Of a stretch of 64,000 bases of DNA, positions 1 through 11,800 are shown one piece after another (position 1 is the first letter of the stretch; each line of letters starts with the position of its first letter). Below the pieces are notes generated by a model, which saw only the letters and a program-made list of their open reading frames with translations, made no database searches and was not told the DNA's origin. The stretch comes from an uncultured Scytonema sp. (GTDB taxonomy: Bacteria; Cyanobacteriota; Cyanobacteriia; Cyanobacteriales; Nostocaceae): the NCBI GenBank assembly GCA_937873135.1, contig CALMVQ010000089.1, forward strand, positions 42,243 through 106,242. The letters are read 5' to 3'. A program made the translations under genes and the position numbers.

Positions 1-128
1 CGAAAATTTTCATACCTGATTAGGGGAATGCGGGAGTGGAGGAAAAGGAGGACAAGGAAGACAAGGAACATTTAGAATAATTTTCTCCCCCCTCTCTCTA
101 AAAAAAGTTCTATAGTAAAAGCGAAATT

Positions 129-1235
129 ATGGCGATTATCTCCTCGAAAAAACAGCCTCCAGAACCAAACAGAGAACCAAAGCAACGTCGGGAGTCAGTG
201 AAAGCCGCCGCCGCAGAGGACAATCTTTTGCAACCCGAAGCCGATGTCGATGAACTTGGAAAGCAGGAAGAGAGTATTCGACCCCAGCGATTTGCCGATT
301 ACATAGGGCAAAAAGACTTAAAAGATGTGCTAGACATTGCCATTAAAGCGGCTAAGTCTAGGGGTGAGGTGCTAGATCACCTACTATTGTACGGTCCTCC
401 AGGATTGGGAAAAACCACAATGGCGATGATTTTAGCAGCTGAGATGGAAGTCAACTGCAAAATTACCAGTGCGCCAGCCCTAGAACGTCCCAGAGATATT
501 GTCGGACTGCTAGTGAATCTGAAACCTGGAGATATTTTATTTATCGATGAAATTCATCGCTTAGCGCGGATGACAGAAGAAATTCTCTATCCGGCAATGG
601 AAGATTATCGCTTAGATATTACCATAGGCAAAGGTTCCAGCGCTCGTACTCGGAGTTTGCAGCTATCAAAGTTTACCTTAGTTGGGGCAACAACCCGTGT
701 GGGGGCACTCACCTCACCACTGCGCGATCGCTTTGGTTTAATCCAAAAATTAAGATTTTATGAAGTCGATGAGCTGAACCAAATTGTACTGAGGACCGCT
801 CAGTTACTTCAAACACCCATCACTGAGGATGGTGCCACAGAAATTGCTCGTCGTTCACGAGGAACACCACGTATAGCAAATAGATTACTTAAGCGTGTAC
901 GTGATTACGCGCAAGTCAAATTATCGGGAGAGATTAATGAAAGCGTAGCAGCAGAAGCTTTACATCTATTTCAGGTCGATCCCTGCGGTTTGGATTGGAC
1001 AGATCGGCGGATGCTGAGTGTCATTATTGAACAATTTAATGGTGGTCCGGTGGGATTGGAAACAATTGCTGCCGCAACAGGTGAAGACACTCAGACAATC
1101 GAAGAAGTATACGAACCTTATTTAATGCAGATTGGGTACTTACAACGGACTTTTCGTGGAAGGGTGGCAACACCTAACGCCTACAAGCATTTAGGTTTTA
1201 AACCCCCCAATGAACAGTTGTCTTTGTTGCCTTAA
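129..1235 (+). CDS. ruvB: Holliday junction branch migration ATPase RuvB
   Basis: RuvB is the hexameric AAA+ motor that, with RuvA, drives branch migration of Holliday junctions during recombinational repair. The 368-residue protein has a Walker A motif GPPGLGKTT at about residues 89-97, a Walker B region with DEIHRL, the sensor-1 segment [18 protein letters not shown] with its arginine finger, and the C-terminal winged-helix part ending in [15 protein letters not shown]. The first 45 or so residues are a charged, alanine-rich extension before the core that starts near FADYIGQ; such N-terminal tails are common in cyanobacterial RuvB. The ATG is in frame and there is no closer alternative with a good ribosome site. 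It is unrelated to the cluster downstream. Confidence 0.96.
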   Translation: MAIISSKKQPPEPNREPKQRRESVKAAAAEDNLLQPEADVDELGKQEESIRPQRFADYIGQKDLKDVLDIAIKAAKSRGEVLDHLLLYGPPGLGKTTMAMILAAEMEVNCKITSAPALERPRDIVGLLVNLKPGDILFIDEIHRLARMTEEILYPAMEDYRLDITIGKGSSARTRSLQLSKFTLVGATTRVGALTSPLRDRFGLIQKLRFYEVDELNQIVLRTAQLLQTPITEDGATEIARRSRGTPRIANRLLKRVRDYAQVKLSGEINESVAAEALHLFQVDPCGLDWTDRRMLSVIIEQFNGGPVGLETIAAATGEDTQTIEEVYEPYLMQIGYLQRTFRGRVATPNAYKHLGFKPPNEQLSLLP

Positions 1236-1476
1236 ACCCTGCCTCAAGAGTACAGATGTATTGTAATGGGTAAGGGACGACTATCATCAATCATGACGAA
1301 GAAAAGAGTTTTCCCCTGCCTTTTTGTAATTCAGTTTTCACTTTGTCACTTCGTTACCGTGAGATAGTGAACAGAAGCGCAAAAGCGCAAATAATTATGT
1401 AGAGACGTCAAATTTTGCGTCTTTGCCTGAGAATATTATCAGTCCACTATGCAAAGCTGGAATGAACGAACCATAG

Positions 1477-2280
1477 ATGATTAAATTAATTATTATTCTT
1501 TTAAGCCTGTTGCTTGTGTTTGGGCATAGCGAAGTCGTGATGGCAGTCCAATCTTCCAGTACGAGTATAGAGCAGTTACAAAAACGGGATGAGTTGGGGA
1601 ATAAAGCGTTTGCGGCGACAAACAAAGGTGACTTTGCCACAGCAGAACGTTACTGGACGCAAATTCTTGAGCAATTTCCCGATAATGCCGCAGTTTGGAG
1701 TAACCGAGGTAATTCCAGAGTCAGCCAACACAAGTTGCTTGAAGCGTTGGCAGATTATAACAAAGCGGTAGAACTTGCGCCAAATGTCACTGATCCTTAC
1801 TTAAATCGTGGTACAGCGTTAGAAGGTTTGGGAAGATGGGATGAGGCGATCGCAGATTACAATCATGTCCTCCTCCTCGATCCCACAGATGCAATGGGAT
1901 ACAACAATCGAGGAAATGCCAAAGCTGGCTTGGGTAAATGGGATGAGGCGATCGCTGACTACAAAAAATCGGCAGACGTTGCCCCTAATTTTGCCTTTTC
2001 CCGTGCTAACTATGCCCTTGCTCTTTATCAAATTGGTCAACTTGACGAAGCCATTCGCCAAATGCGGAATATTGTCCGCAAATATCCTAATTTTGCCGAT
2101 ATGCGTGCCGCCCTCAGTGCTGCTTATTGGGTGCAAGGACAAAAAGGCGAAGCGGAAAGCAATTGGGTGTCAGCAGTTGGACTTGATGGACGCTATAAAG
2201 ATCTCGACTGGGTAACAAACATCCGTCGTTGGCCCCCCAGCATGGTAGCAGCGTTGGATAAATTTTTAAAACTTCAGTAG
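1477..2280 (+). CDS. Secreted/periplasmic tetratricopeptide repeat protein
   Basis: A 267-residue protein with a hydrophobic N-terminus (IKLIIILLSLLLVFGHS) that looks like a signal peptide with probable cleavage near residue 23. The rest is built of TPR units. The clearest are around residues 60-160, with repeated patterns of the type NRGNxxxxLGxWDEAIADYN. TPR arrays are protein-protein interaction scaffolds; in cyanobacteria such small exported TPR proteins often serve photosystem assembly or envelope functions, but nothing here identifies the partner. It stands alone between ruvB and a 409-base spacer. Two HIP1 sites lie within the repeats. Specific function unknown. Confidence 0.9.
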   Translation: MIKLIIILLSLLLVFGHSEVVMAVQSSSTSIEQLQKRDELGNKAFAATNKGDFATAERYWTQILEQFPDNAAVWSNRGNSRVSQHKLLEALADYNKAVELAPNVTDPYLNRGTALEGLGRWDEAIADYNHVLLLDPTDAMGYNNRGNAKAGLGKWDEAIADYKKSADVAPNFAFSRANYALALYQIGQLDEAIRQMRNIVRKYPNFADMRAALSAAYWVQGQKGEAESNWVSAVGLDGRYKDLDWVTNIRRWPPSMVAALDKFLKLQ

Positions 2281-2689
2281 CGTTTGACCATTAGCGACTG
2301 CCAAAAGAATTGTCTAATTACTGCAGGATAGAGTGATTTTTATTCTCAGTAGTAACAAGTAAGTCCTTTACACTTCTGGTGCGGGACTGCCGGGAAACCC
2401 TTTCAGTCCTTACCAGGGAGCGAGAAACTCTCCTAAACGGACTGCTTCACCTACGCACTGCCAAGTCTATTGCGGTTCATTAAATATGTACTGAAGTTGA
2501 GACTAATGCCTGAAACGAAGAGTGATTTGCGTGTCCCGGCCTTAATCAGCTGAAAATATCAATGCTTGTAAGTAGCTAACAACTGAATACTTACTATATA
2601 TTTAGTAGGATTGAGTAAGTAAAACACATTTCCTACCAGCTTATAGAAGTTTAGAAAAATTATAAATACGTGAAACAAGGATTGAAGTT
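2281..2689. other. Intergenic leader with mutually exclusive hairpin arms
   Basis: No gene is visible in this 409-base gap. GGACTG at 2384-2389, CAGTCC at 2404-2409 and GGACTG at 2439-2444 form a set in which the middle arm can pair with either neighbour, as in attenuators. The 13-mer TTACCAGGGAGCG at 2410-2422 recurs exactly at 3383-3395 in front of the OmpA-like gene. Whether the region is transcribed as a 5' leader of the coiled-coil gene, a small RNA, or neither cannot be told from sequence. Confidence 0.3.
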
Positions 2690-3292
2690 ATGAACCCGCT
2701 GCCAGGAGAACACACGAATAGTCATTCTATAGAACCAGCGCAAGCGTGGTCAATTCCAGATGAAAACCAAGTTCAACATAGTAATACAGAAATTGGTGAA
2801 ATCAACAGCTTAGCTAAAGTCAGAGACATTCTTGTTGGCGAGCAAATGCGGGAGGTTGAGAAACAGTTTACCAGACTAGAGGAACGTTTGGTAAACGAAT
2901 GTGTCAGCTTACGAGATGAAACAAGAAAACGGTTAGATTCACTGGAAATATATTTAAGAAAAGAGGTTGAGTCTTTAACAGAAAGACTTAGAAACGAGCA
3001 AGTAGAACGTGATGAAGCAGTAAAATCACTTGTTGATCAACATAATCACTTAAATATTTCTGTACAAAAAAAGCTGACAGAATTTGATGAACAAACTGCT
3101 ACTAGTCAGCGGGATATTCGCGAACAGATTTTTAATCAATCTAAAAACATACAGGATGATTTGAGACAAAAATCTGAAGAAATAGTGGCTTTATTACAAC
3201 AAGAATACCAAGAATTACGTAAAGACAAGACAGATCGAGCTACTCTTGCCAAGCTTTTTCAAGAGCTTGCTTTTCGCATTAGTTCTCAATAG
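2690..3292 (+). CDS. Coiled-coil protein of unknown function
   Basis: A 200-residue soluble protein with no signal peptide. From about residue 45 to 195 it is almost entirely charged heptad-like sequence rich in E, K, R, Q and L, for example LEERLVNECVSLRDE and KKLTEFDEQ, consistent with a long coiled coil. The first 40 residues are polar and probably disordered. It lies 197 bases before an OmpA-like envelope gene on the same strand, and the two spacers share an exact 13-mer, so joint expression is plausible. Pairs of a coiled-coil protein with an OmpA-family protein recur in cyanobacteria. I infer a structural or envelope-tethering role but no function is recognised. Confidence 0.8.
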   Translation: MNPLPGEHTNSHSIEPAQAWSIPDENQVQHSNTEIGEINSLAKVRDILVGEQMREVEKQFTRLEERLVNECVSLRDETRKRLDSLEIYLRKEVESLTERLRNEQVERDEAVKSLVDQHNHLNISVQKKLTEFDEQTATSQRDIREQIFNQSKNIQDDLRQKSEEIVALLQQEYQELRKDKTDRATLAKLFQELAFRISSQ

Positions 3293-3489
3293 TCAATAAT
3301 GCTCTTATCTTCTAAAAGTAAGCTGTCGTTTGTAGTTAATCATGAGGTAAGCATTCTACAGTCAGTCTTTCTGATCTCCCAGTTACCAGGGAGCGGTAAA
3401 ACGCCTCATAAGCGATGGTTTCCGAATTAGTTCTTAGAGTTTAATGCTTACATAATTAGTGGTATTTGCAAATAACTAACAACTGATTA
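3293..3489. promoter_or_regulatory. Spacer hairpin sharing a 13-mer with the upstream leader
   Basis: CTCCC at 3376-3380 and GGGAG at 3389-3393 form a small stem around an 8-base loop. It overlaps the 13-mer TTACCAGGGAGCG (3383-3395), also found at 2410-2422. The repeat occurs once before each of the two neighbouring genes, which suggests shared regulation or a local duplication. No binding protein is known to me. Confidence 0.25.
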
Positions 3490-5229
3490 ATGACTAATAA
3501 TTCTTCTGCAAATAACGCTCGTGTAACCAGTGACGAACTGAGTGAACTCCGTAGTTTGCTGCTAGGTATTGAACCTACTAAACTTAACCAACTTTACGAA
3601 CGATTAGACAACAGTCAAATAACAGCAGAAGAGATTAGTCGCTTGCTCCCAGAAGCAGTTATTTTGCGGACAATTCAAGATAAACAACTTAGTGAGGCAA
3701 TAGTACCTACCGTTGAACAATCGCTTCAGGTCTCTGTTAAAAAAGACTTAAATGTCCTTGCACAGGTCATGTTTCCTATCATCGGCCCTGCCACCCGCAA
3801 GGCTGTTGCCACAGTTCTTGAGGAAATGATTCAATCAATGAATAAAACTCTGGAACATAGTTTATCTCCACAAAGTTTTAAATGGAGATTAGAAGCACGA
3901 CAAACAGGTAAATCATTTGCTGAAGTCGTGCTACTCCGGACGCTGACTTATCGGGTAGAACAGGTGTTCTTAATTCACAAACAAACCGGATTACTACTGC
4001 AACATATGGTGGGTATGCAGGTAACCGTTCAAGATCCGGATCTTGTTTCAGCTATGTTGACAGCTATCCGGGATTTTATTAAAGACTCGTTCAGTATCCA
4101 AAAAGAAGACGCACTCCAGACTTTAGAGTTTGGTGAACTGACAATCTGGATTGAAGAAGGACCACAAGCAATCATAGCAGGTATTATTCGCGGGAATGCG
4201 CCTCAAGAATTAAGGTTAGTTTTTCAAGAAGCAATAGAAAAAATCCACTTGAGACTGAGTAAAGAACTCAATGCTTTCCAAGGAGATACAGAGCCATTTG
4301 CAGCGAGTAATCCTTACCTTGAGCTTTGCTTGGAATCTCGATATGAAGTGCCAGCCAAAAAAAATTATCCTTATGTATGGACTTTATTCGGCACAATCGC
4401 GATCACTTGTGGTATTTGGAGTTTTTTTGGGATTCGAGATCAACTCCGTTGGAATACCTTCTTAGAAAAGCTGAACTCTCAGCCGGGAATTGTGGTGGTT
4501 CAGGTTGGTAAGCAACACGGTAAACATTTTATTTCCGGGATGCGCGATCCATTAGCAGTAGATCCAAACACGCTGATTGCACAATCTAATCTTAATCCCA
4601 AAACCATTATCAGCCAGTGGAAACCTTATATATCGTTAGAAACCCAATTTGTTACTAAAAGAGCCGAGGAATTACTACAACCTCCAAAAACAGTAACTTT
4701 TATGAATGACAACGGCATTCTTCACGTCAGTGGTTCAGCACCGCGTGGATGGATTTTATCAGCAAGGAATTTATGGCGTTTTATTCCCGGTATTACTCAA
4801 TTTCAAGATAAGAATCTCATTGAACTAGAATTCAATCAATTAGAGTTGTATAAAAAGCAAATTGAACAAGAAGTCCTTTTTTTCTCAGAAGGGACAACAC
4901 AGTTATTGCCAGGTGAAGATAAAAAGCTTCAGAATCTGGCGATCGCAATGCAAAAACTTTTGAAGGCTGCTCAAAATAGCAATCAGGATGTGCGTCTTCA
5001 AATCTTAGGACATACCACTGCAAGTGGCTCACAACAAACAAATACGATCCTCAGTCAAGCCCGTGCTAATGAAATCCTATCTTATCTTGCTTCTACTGGA
5101 ATGAACAAAAGCTATTTTAGTACTGTAGGTATGAGTTTCAGTCAACCTTTGCGATCAGCATCGGCGAAAGATGATGAATCTAATCGTCGGGTATCTTTCA
5201 GGGTACTCCTGACAAATACCAGTAAGTAG
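3490..5229 (+). CDS. OmpA-like (peptidoglycan-binding) envelope protein
   Basis: A 579-residue protein. Residues 1-290 are mostly helical and cytoplasmic in character (many charged residues, no signal peptide). A single hydrophobic segment at about 293-312 (YVWTLFGTIAITCGIW) is the likely membrane anchor. Residues about 335-445 form a BON-like or linker region, and residues about 460-579 form an OmpA/MotB-type domain. The latter is recognised from VLFFSEGTTQLLP, LQILGHTTASG and the terminal SNRRVSFRVLL with the usual arginine pair. OmpA domains hold peptidoglycan non-covalently. The topology (large N-terminal cytoplasmic part, one helix, periplasmic OmpA) is typical of a cyanobacterial family that may link cytoplasmic factors to the wall. 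The partner is probably the coiled-coil protein just upstream. Confidence 0.85.
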   Translation: MTNNSSANNARVTSDELSELRSLLLGIEPTKLNQLYERLDNSQITAEEISRLLPEAVILRTIQDKQLSEAIVPTVEQSLQVSVKKDLNVLAQVMFPIIGPATRKAVATVLEEMIQSMNKTLEHSLSPQSFKWRLEARQTGKSFAEVVLLRTLTYRVEQVFLIHKQTGLLLQHMVGMQVTVQDPDLVSAMLTAIRDFIKDSFSIQKEDALQTLEFGELTIWIEEGPQAIIAGIIRGNAPQELRLVFQEAIEKIHLRLSKELNAFQGDTEPFAASNPYLELCLESRYEVPAKKNYPYVWTLFGTIAITCGIWSFFGIRDQLRWNTFLEKLNSQPGIVVVQVGKQHGKHFISGMRDPLAVDPNTLIAQSNLNPKTIISQWKPYISLETQFVTKRAEELLQPPKTVTFMNDNGILHVSGSAPRGWILSARNLWRFIPGITQFQDKNLIELEFNQLELYKKQIEQEVLFFSEGTTQLLPGEDKKLQNLAIAMQKLLKAAQNSNQDVRLQILGHTTASGSQQTNTILSQARANEILSYLASTGMNKSYFSTVGMSFSQPLRSASAKDDESNRRVSFRVLLTNTSK

Positions 5230-5807
5230 GTCAGTTAGAATCAGCCTACCAGTTCACAATCTACATATCAAGTTTGGATAATTTTTTCTGAATTCGACAG
5301 ATTGTCAAATTATTTTTCCTTTATATTAAGATAATTTTGTTTAGTGAATATGATATTCGCTGCTAGTGTATGGAAAAGCTTGATAGAAATATTTGATTAA
5401 ATTCTTCAAAAATATATCGAGGCTTAAAATATAGATAGATGATACTTTTTTACTTTGTGTCACAAGGAATTCCTCGTCTTTCCCATTCTTTTTTAGTTTT
5501 TTTGACAGAAAAACCTTGACAAGGATAAAACCTAAGTGATAAAAGTTGTTGTTAGGAATTAATTCTGTCCAAAAGAAAAACTCGATAAAGTCTGTTAGAT
5601 CAAGAATATCTTGTGCTATTCCCATTGCAATTTAGATTAGGAATCAGTTTTCCCTAAGACTAAAGTTTAAACAAAAACACGACTTGGCTAAGGCACTAAA
5701 ATCTCAACACAGGAATGTTTTTGACACAATTGCGAGTAGCGCAAGGGCGTCTCAGTCATAAATGACCTTGACTCCACATAACCAGTTGTAAACACGGAGT
5801 TATACCA
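5230..5807. other. 578-base region upstream of the biosynthetic cluster
   Basis: Presumed promoter region for the NRPS cluster. GTAGG and CCTAC just after the OmpA-like stop codon could form a weak hairpin without a T-run. An AT-rich palindrome lies at 5345-5359 (separate entry). A 94-codon open frame on the minus strand (5341-5625) has no recognisable domain, an AT-biased composition and no clear ribosome site, so I do not call it a gene. The NRPS start is preceded by GGAG at 5796-5799. Confidence 0.5.
5345..5359. promoter_or_regulatory. Candidate Fur-type operator (7-1-7 palindrome)
   Basis: GAATAT-G-ATATTC at 5346-5358 is a perfect 6-1-6 inverted repeat. The enclosing 15-mer resembles the Fur 7-1-7 consensus TGATAAT-N-ATTATCA, with the two inner positions of each arm swapped. 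It lies about 450 bases upstream of the first NRPS gene. Iron repression would fit a siderophore cluster, but the match is imperfect and the distance is long. Confidence 0.3.
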
Positions 5808-8800
5808 ATGGGTAAAAACTTTTCCGAGTTCTCGGTGGAGTTTTCCACGTTAGTTGAACTTCTTCGTTGGAGAGCAATCCACCAGTCTCAGCAGAAAGCT
5901 TATTCTTTTCTGCTTGATGGAGAGGTAGAAGAATTTGATTTGACATATGGGGAACTTGATGAGCAAGCTCGGCAAGTTGGTGCTTTGCTTCAAAGTTGTG
6001 GAGTCATAGGTGGAGAGCGTGCCCTACTGCTCTACCCGCCTGGGTTGGAATTCATTGCTGCATTTTTCGGATGCCTGTATGCAGGTGTGATTGCGGTTCC
6101 TGTTTATCCACCCCGAGTCAATCAATCTCTGTCGCGACTTCAAGCTGTTGTGGGGGATGCAAAGGCGGTGGTGGCACTATGCACCACAACAGTTTTGTCC
6201 AACATAGAGCAACCGTTTGCCCAGTATCCGAATTTACAAGCTCTGCCGTTACTTACTACAGATAACATTATACAGAACGACTTGGCACAGGCATGGCAAG
6301 AACCATCTGTGAACACGGATACGCTAGCGTTTCTCCAGTACACGTCAGGCTCGACTGGAACACCTAAAGGGGTGATGGTGAGTCATGGAAATTTGCTACA
6401 TAATGAATTTTTAATCAAGCAGGCTATGCAGCATACTACGGAAACTCTCTTCGTGGGTTGGCTGCCTCTTTTTCATGACATGGGTTTAGTTGGGAATGTA
6501 CTCCAACCACTATATTTGGGAATTCCGAGCATTCTCATGTCTCCGATAGCTTTTCTACAAAAACCCTTTCGCTGGCTACAAGCGATTTCCCGATATAAAG
6601 CAACGACGAGTGGTGGGCCCAATTTTGCTTATGACTTGTGTGTTCAAAAAATCACTTCTGAACAACGAGCTATCCTCGATTTGAGTAGCTGGGAAATTGC
6701 TTTTAACGGAGCCGAACCGGTCCGGGGAGAAACTGTGGATCTGTTTGCTGCAACCTTTGCTGAGTGTGGCTTTCGCCGTGAGGCATTCTATCCCTGTTAC
6801 GGCATGGCGGAAACAACCCTAATTGTTTCTGGTGGTTTAAAAGCAGTACCACCAGTATTACTGCCAGTTCAGTCAGCAGCACTAGCGCAAAATCAAGTTA
6901 TTCCAGCGAGTCCACAAGAGTTTGGCCCAAAGACACTTGTAGGTTGTGGTCAACCTCTAGAGGAGTTGACAATTGCCATTGTTCATCCCGAGACTTTAAC
7001 CAATTGCCACAGTCATGAAGTCGGAGAGATTTGGGTTGCGGGAAAGAGCGTTGCTAAAGGCTACTGGAATCAGTTGGAGCAAACAGAGCAAACGTTCCAA
7101 GCTTATTTAAAGGACACAGGAGTTGGACCTTTTTTACGCACGGGAGACTTGGGATTTTTGCGAGAGGGTGAGCTATTTATTACAGGTCGTCTCAAGGACC
7201 TCATTATTATTCGGGGTCAGAACCATTATCCGCAAGACATTGAATGGACGGTGGAGCAGAGCCATCCCGCATTACAACCTGGTGGGAGTGCAGCATTTTC
7301 GATTGATGTTGGTGGGGAACGACTGGTTATTGTCACTGAAATCAAGCGCAGTTACCGCCGTAATCTCAATATTGATGAGGTGATTGCAGCTATTCGCTCT
7401 CGTGTTGCTGAAAATCACGAACTACAATTGTATGCAGTGTCGCTCCTGAAGACAGGTTGTATTCCAAAAACTTCCAGTGGCAAAATTCAGCGTTATGCTT
7501 GTCGATCTGCTTTTTTGGCAGGAAGTTTAGAGAGCATTGGAAGTAATATCTTGAACGAAGGCAGAAGGCAGGAGGCAGAAGGCAGAAGGCAATTAAGATG
7601 GGATCTGATGAATCCCCATCTTATTAAAGACCGCCAAATCGAAAATCAAGAGCAAAAGCTGGTGTTTTATCTTCATGAACTTGTGGCTCGGATTCTCAAA
7701 GTGGCTCTGGAACAGGTAAATCCACAGCAACCTTTAAGTGCTCTGGGACTCGATTCCTTGATGGCAATTGAAATCAAGCACTCGATTGAAACGAACTTGG
7801 GCGTTGTCTTGCCAATCACAAGCTTTATGTCAGCTTCAAGTATCAATAGATTGGCGGTTGAAGTACTCGCGCAATTAACACTAAATCTCGCTAACCCCTC
7901 TCCCCAAGAGCTTAGGGATGTCGTAGATGGGGAGAATTCAGTTATCACCGAATACCCCCTTTCTTACGGTCAACAGGCACTATATTTTTTATACCGACTA
8001 GCACCAGAAAGTCCGACGTATAACATTGCTAAGGCTGCGCGGATTTCTTCAGATTTAAATATCAAAGCATTACACCGAGCATTTCAAACTCTACTTGAGC
8101 GTCATTCTTGTCTGCGCACGACTTTCAGTACTGTGGATGGAAAACCTATTCAGCGAGTCCACAAGGGGATAACGGTTTGCTTTCAGCAGGAAGATGCGGC
8201 AACATGGGATGAGGAATTTCTGAGCGATCGCCTAATAACCGAAGCATACCGTCCCTTCAATCTTGAACAAGGTTCGCTCCTACGAGTCAGTCTTTTCACT
8301 CGCTCACCGCAAGAGAATATCCTTTTGTTGGTTGTCCACCACATTGTGGCAGATCTGTGGAGTCTAACAGTTCTGATGGATGAGTTAGGAATGCTATACC
8401 AAGCAGAAAACAATGCCACACCCGTTACGCTCCCGAACTTGACTTGGCAGTATGCTGACTATGTGCAATCTGCGTCACAAAGGCTAGCTTCTACTGAAGG
8501 TGCGGAGCTTTTGCTCTACTGGCAGAAGCAGTTGGCAGGAAAATTACCTGTGTTGAATCTACCAACTGACCGTCCGCGACCACCAGTTCAAACCTATAAT
8601 GGGGCTTCTATAAGCTGCAAGCTGAGTCGAGAACTGAGCCAAAAGCTCCTCGACTTCAGTCGCGATCGCGGAGTCACTCTCTACATGACTCTGCTCGCAG
8701 CTTTTCAAGTGCTACTCTACCGCTATACAAACCAGGAGGATTTACTGCTAGGTTCTCCGACAACAGGCAGAAGTCGAGCTGATTTGGCAGAACTCGTAGG

Positions 8801-11800
8801 CTATTTTGTCAACCCAGTCGTATGCCGTGCTGATTTGTCGGGAAATCCGACATTTGAGGAGTTTCTCAACCAAGTGCGCTCCACTGTGCTAGATGCCTTA
8901 GCTCACCAAGATTACCCCTTTGCACGCTTAGTCGAACAACTACAGCCGATGCGGGAGCCAAGTCGGTCACCGCTATTCCAAGTCATGTTTGTCTTGCAGA
9001 AAGCACACCTACACGGACAAGAGGGTTTGGCAACTTTCGCTTTAGAGGAAACAGGGGCGAGAATAAAGCTTGGGGATCTAGAACTAGAGTCCATAGCACT
9101 CAACAAGCGGATTGCTCAGTTCGACCTCACCTTGATGATAGCTGAGGTGGATGAAGTCCTATCTAGTTGTTGGGAATACAACACAGATTTGTTTGATGCT
9201 ACCACTGTGGAACGGTTGGCAGGTCATTTTCAGACTTTACTGGAAAATATAGTGATTGACTCACAGCAGCACGTTTCATTGCTGCCATTCCTAACCAAGT
9301 TGGAATGGCAGCAACTACTAATAGAGTGGAATGCAACCCAAGTAAATTATGCGAGTGAACCTTGTCTCCACAAACAATTTGAGACTCAAGTAGAGCAGAC
9401 ACCAGATGCAGTGGTAGTAGTGTTTAAAGAAGAACAACTCACCTACGCACAACTGAATCAGCAGGCCAACCAGTTAGCACATTATCTCCAAACGTCGGTG
9501 GAGCCGGAGGTATTGGTAGGTATTTACCTGGAGCGCTCTGTAGAAATGGTGGTGAGTATTTTAGCAGTTCTCAAAGCTGGTGGAGCTTATGTCCCTCTAG
9601 ATCCCACCTATCCCAAAGAACGTATAGCCTTCATGCTAGAGGATGCACAAGTTTCAGTGCTGTTGACTCAACAGAAGTTTCTCGACGCTTTGCCTGAGCA
9701 CAAAGCGCAAGTCGTCTTTTTGGAGAAAAGTGAGGTTTGGGCAGTCGAGAAGGTAGAAAACCCAGTTAGTCAAGTCACAAGCAATAACTTAGCTTATGTT
9801 ATTTACACGAGCGGCTCAACTGGCAAACCTAAGGGAGTCATGAACACCCACAGTTCTATTTGCAATCGTTTATTCTGGATGCAACAAACCTATCAATTAA
9901 CGACGGCAGATCGGGTGTTGCAAAAAACCCCCTTTAGCTTTGATGTCTCGATTTGGGAATTCTTTTGGCCACTCTTGACAGGAGCAAGTTTAGTGATGGC
10001 GGAACCTGGAGGCCATCAAGATAGCGCTTACCTTGTCAAGCTGATTGCCCAACAGCAGATTACCACAATCCATTTTGTCCCTTCCATGCTCCAAGTCTTT
10101 TTAGAATTTGTAAATCTTGAAGCATCTACGAGCTTGCGGCAAGTTATGTGTAGTGGAGAAGCGCTATCTTTGAATTTACAACAGCGCTTTTTCGCACAAT
10201 TGGATGCAGAACTGCACAATCTTTACGGACCAACAGAAGCTGCTATTGATGTCACCTTCTTTTGGTGTAGGCAAAACATCTCTAAATACACCGTACCTAT
10301 CGGTCGCCCGATTGCTAATACACAGATTTATTTACTCGATGCTCACTTACAGCCAGTTCCTATTGGTGTACCAGGGGAGGTACATATTAGTGGAGTCGCT
10401 CTAGCAAGAGGTTATCTTAACCAACCAGAACTGACGGCTCTTAAATTCATTCCCAATCCCTTTAGTGATCAGCGGGGAGCACGTTTATACAAAACAGGCG
10501 ATTTGGCACGCTATCAACTTGATGGTAGTATAGAGTACCTTGGGCGAAAAGATTACCAGGTCAAACTTCGGGGCTTCCGCATTGAACTCGCAGAGATTGA
10601 GACGGTATTGGGTCAACATCCTGCTGTGCGCGAGGTTGTTGTTTTGATGCGAAAATCTTTTGGTGAAGGGCGTCGAGAGTTTGCCCTAAATGCCGACCGA
10701 AAAGATACTGCTATTACTAGTTTACGTCACTTCCTTAAGGGAGAATTCACTGAAGAATTAGCAACTGAGCCTGCAATGGATCAAATGGTTGCGTATTGCG
10801 TTTGTCATCAGCCTGCACCGACGACTACCGAATTACGCCGCTTTCTTCACAAAAAGCTGCCTGATTACATGATTCCTGCTGCTTTCATCATGTTGGATGC
10901 ACTTCCCTTAACACCAAATGGAAAGATAGATAGACAAGCACTACCAACTCCCGGCAAAGTTAGACCCGAACTGGAAAAAGCTTTTGTCGCTCCTAGCACT
11001 GACGTAGAAAAGGTATTGGCAGAGGTTTGGGCAAGTGTGCTTGGTCTTGAACAGGTGGGTATTCACGACAACTTTTTTGAATTGGGAGGGGATTCTATCC
11101 GTACCATCCAAGTGGTGGCTAAAGCTCAAGTCAGAGGGTTAAGCTTTTCAGTACAGGAAATTTACGAGAGTCAAAATATTTACAAATTAGCGCAGATATT
11201 TACCCTTGACAAACCTAGTTTCTTACCTATAGAAAAAACAGAGGTGTTCAGTTTAATATCTGAAGCTGAACGGCAAAAACTACCGAGTGATATAGTAGAC
11301 GCCTATCCTTTAGCCAGAGTCCAGGCAGGTATCATTTTTCACAGTGAATACAGTCCTGATTCCTTGATGTACCATGATATCTTCCAATATCATCTGCGCG
11401 TCCGTTTAAACATGGAGTTATTGCAAAGGGCTTTGCAGCAGCTTGTTGAACGTCACCCTATCCTACGGACTTCATTTGATTTGACTAACTACACCGAACC
11501 CCTGCAATTAGTCCATCAAAATGTTTTTGTCCCTTTACAGGTGGAGGATTTGCGCTCTCTAGAACCGAACCTACAACAACAAGCGATCGCAACTTGGATA
11601 GAAACGGAAAAAAATCGGCGTTTTGACTTGACTTACCCGCCACTCATCCGCTTTTTTGTGCATCGTCTCACAGAACACACTTTTTATCTCACCTTAAGTT
11701 GGCATAACTCTATTCTTGATGGATGGAGTCAGGCTTCTCTGCTCACTGAATTACTACACTGTTATTGTGCCCTGATTCAGGTCGAAGTCTATTCCAAAGA

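Noticed and set aside
5341..5625. 94-codon minus-strand frame in the region upstream of the NRPS cluster
   Set aside because: No recognisable domain, AT-driven composition (Phe, Lys, Ile rich), no clear ribosome site, and it overlaps the presumed promoter region.
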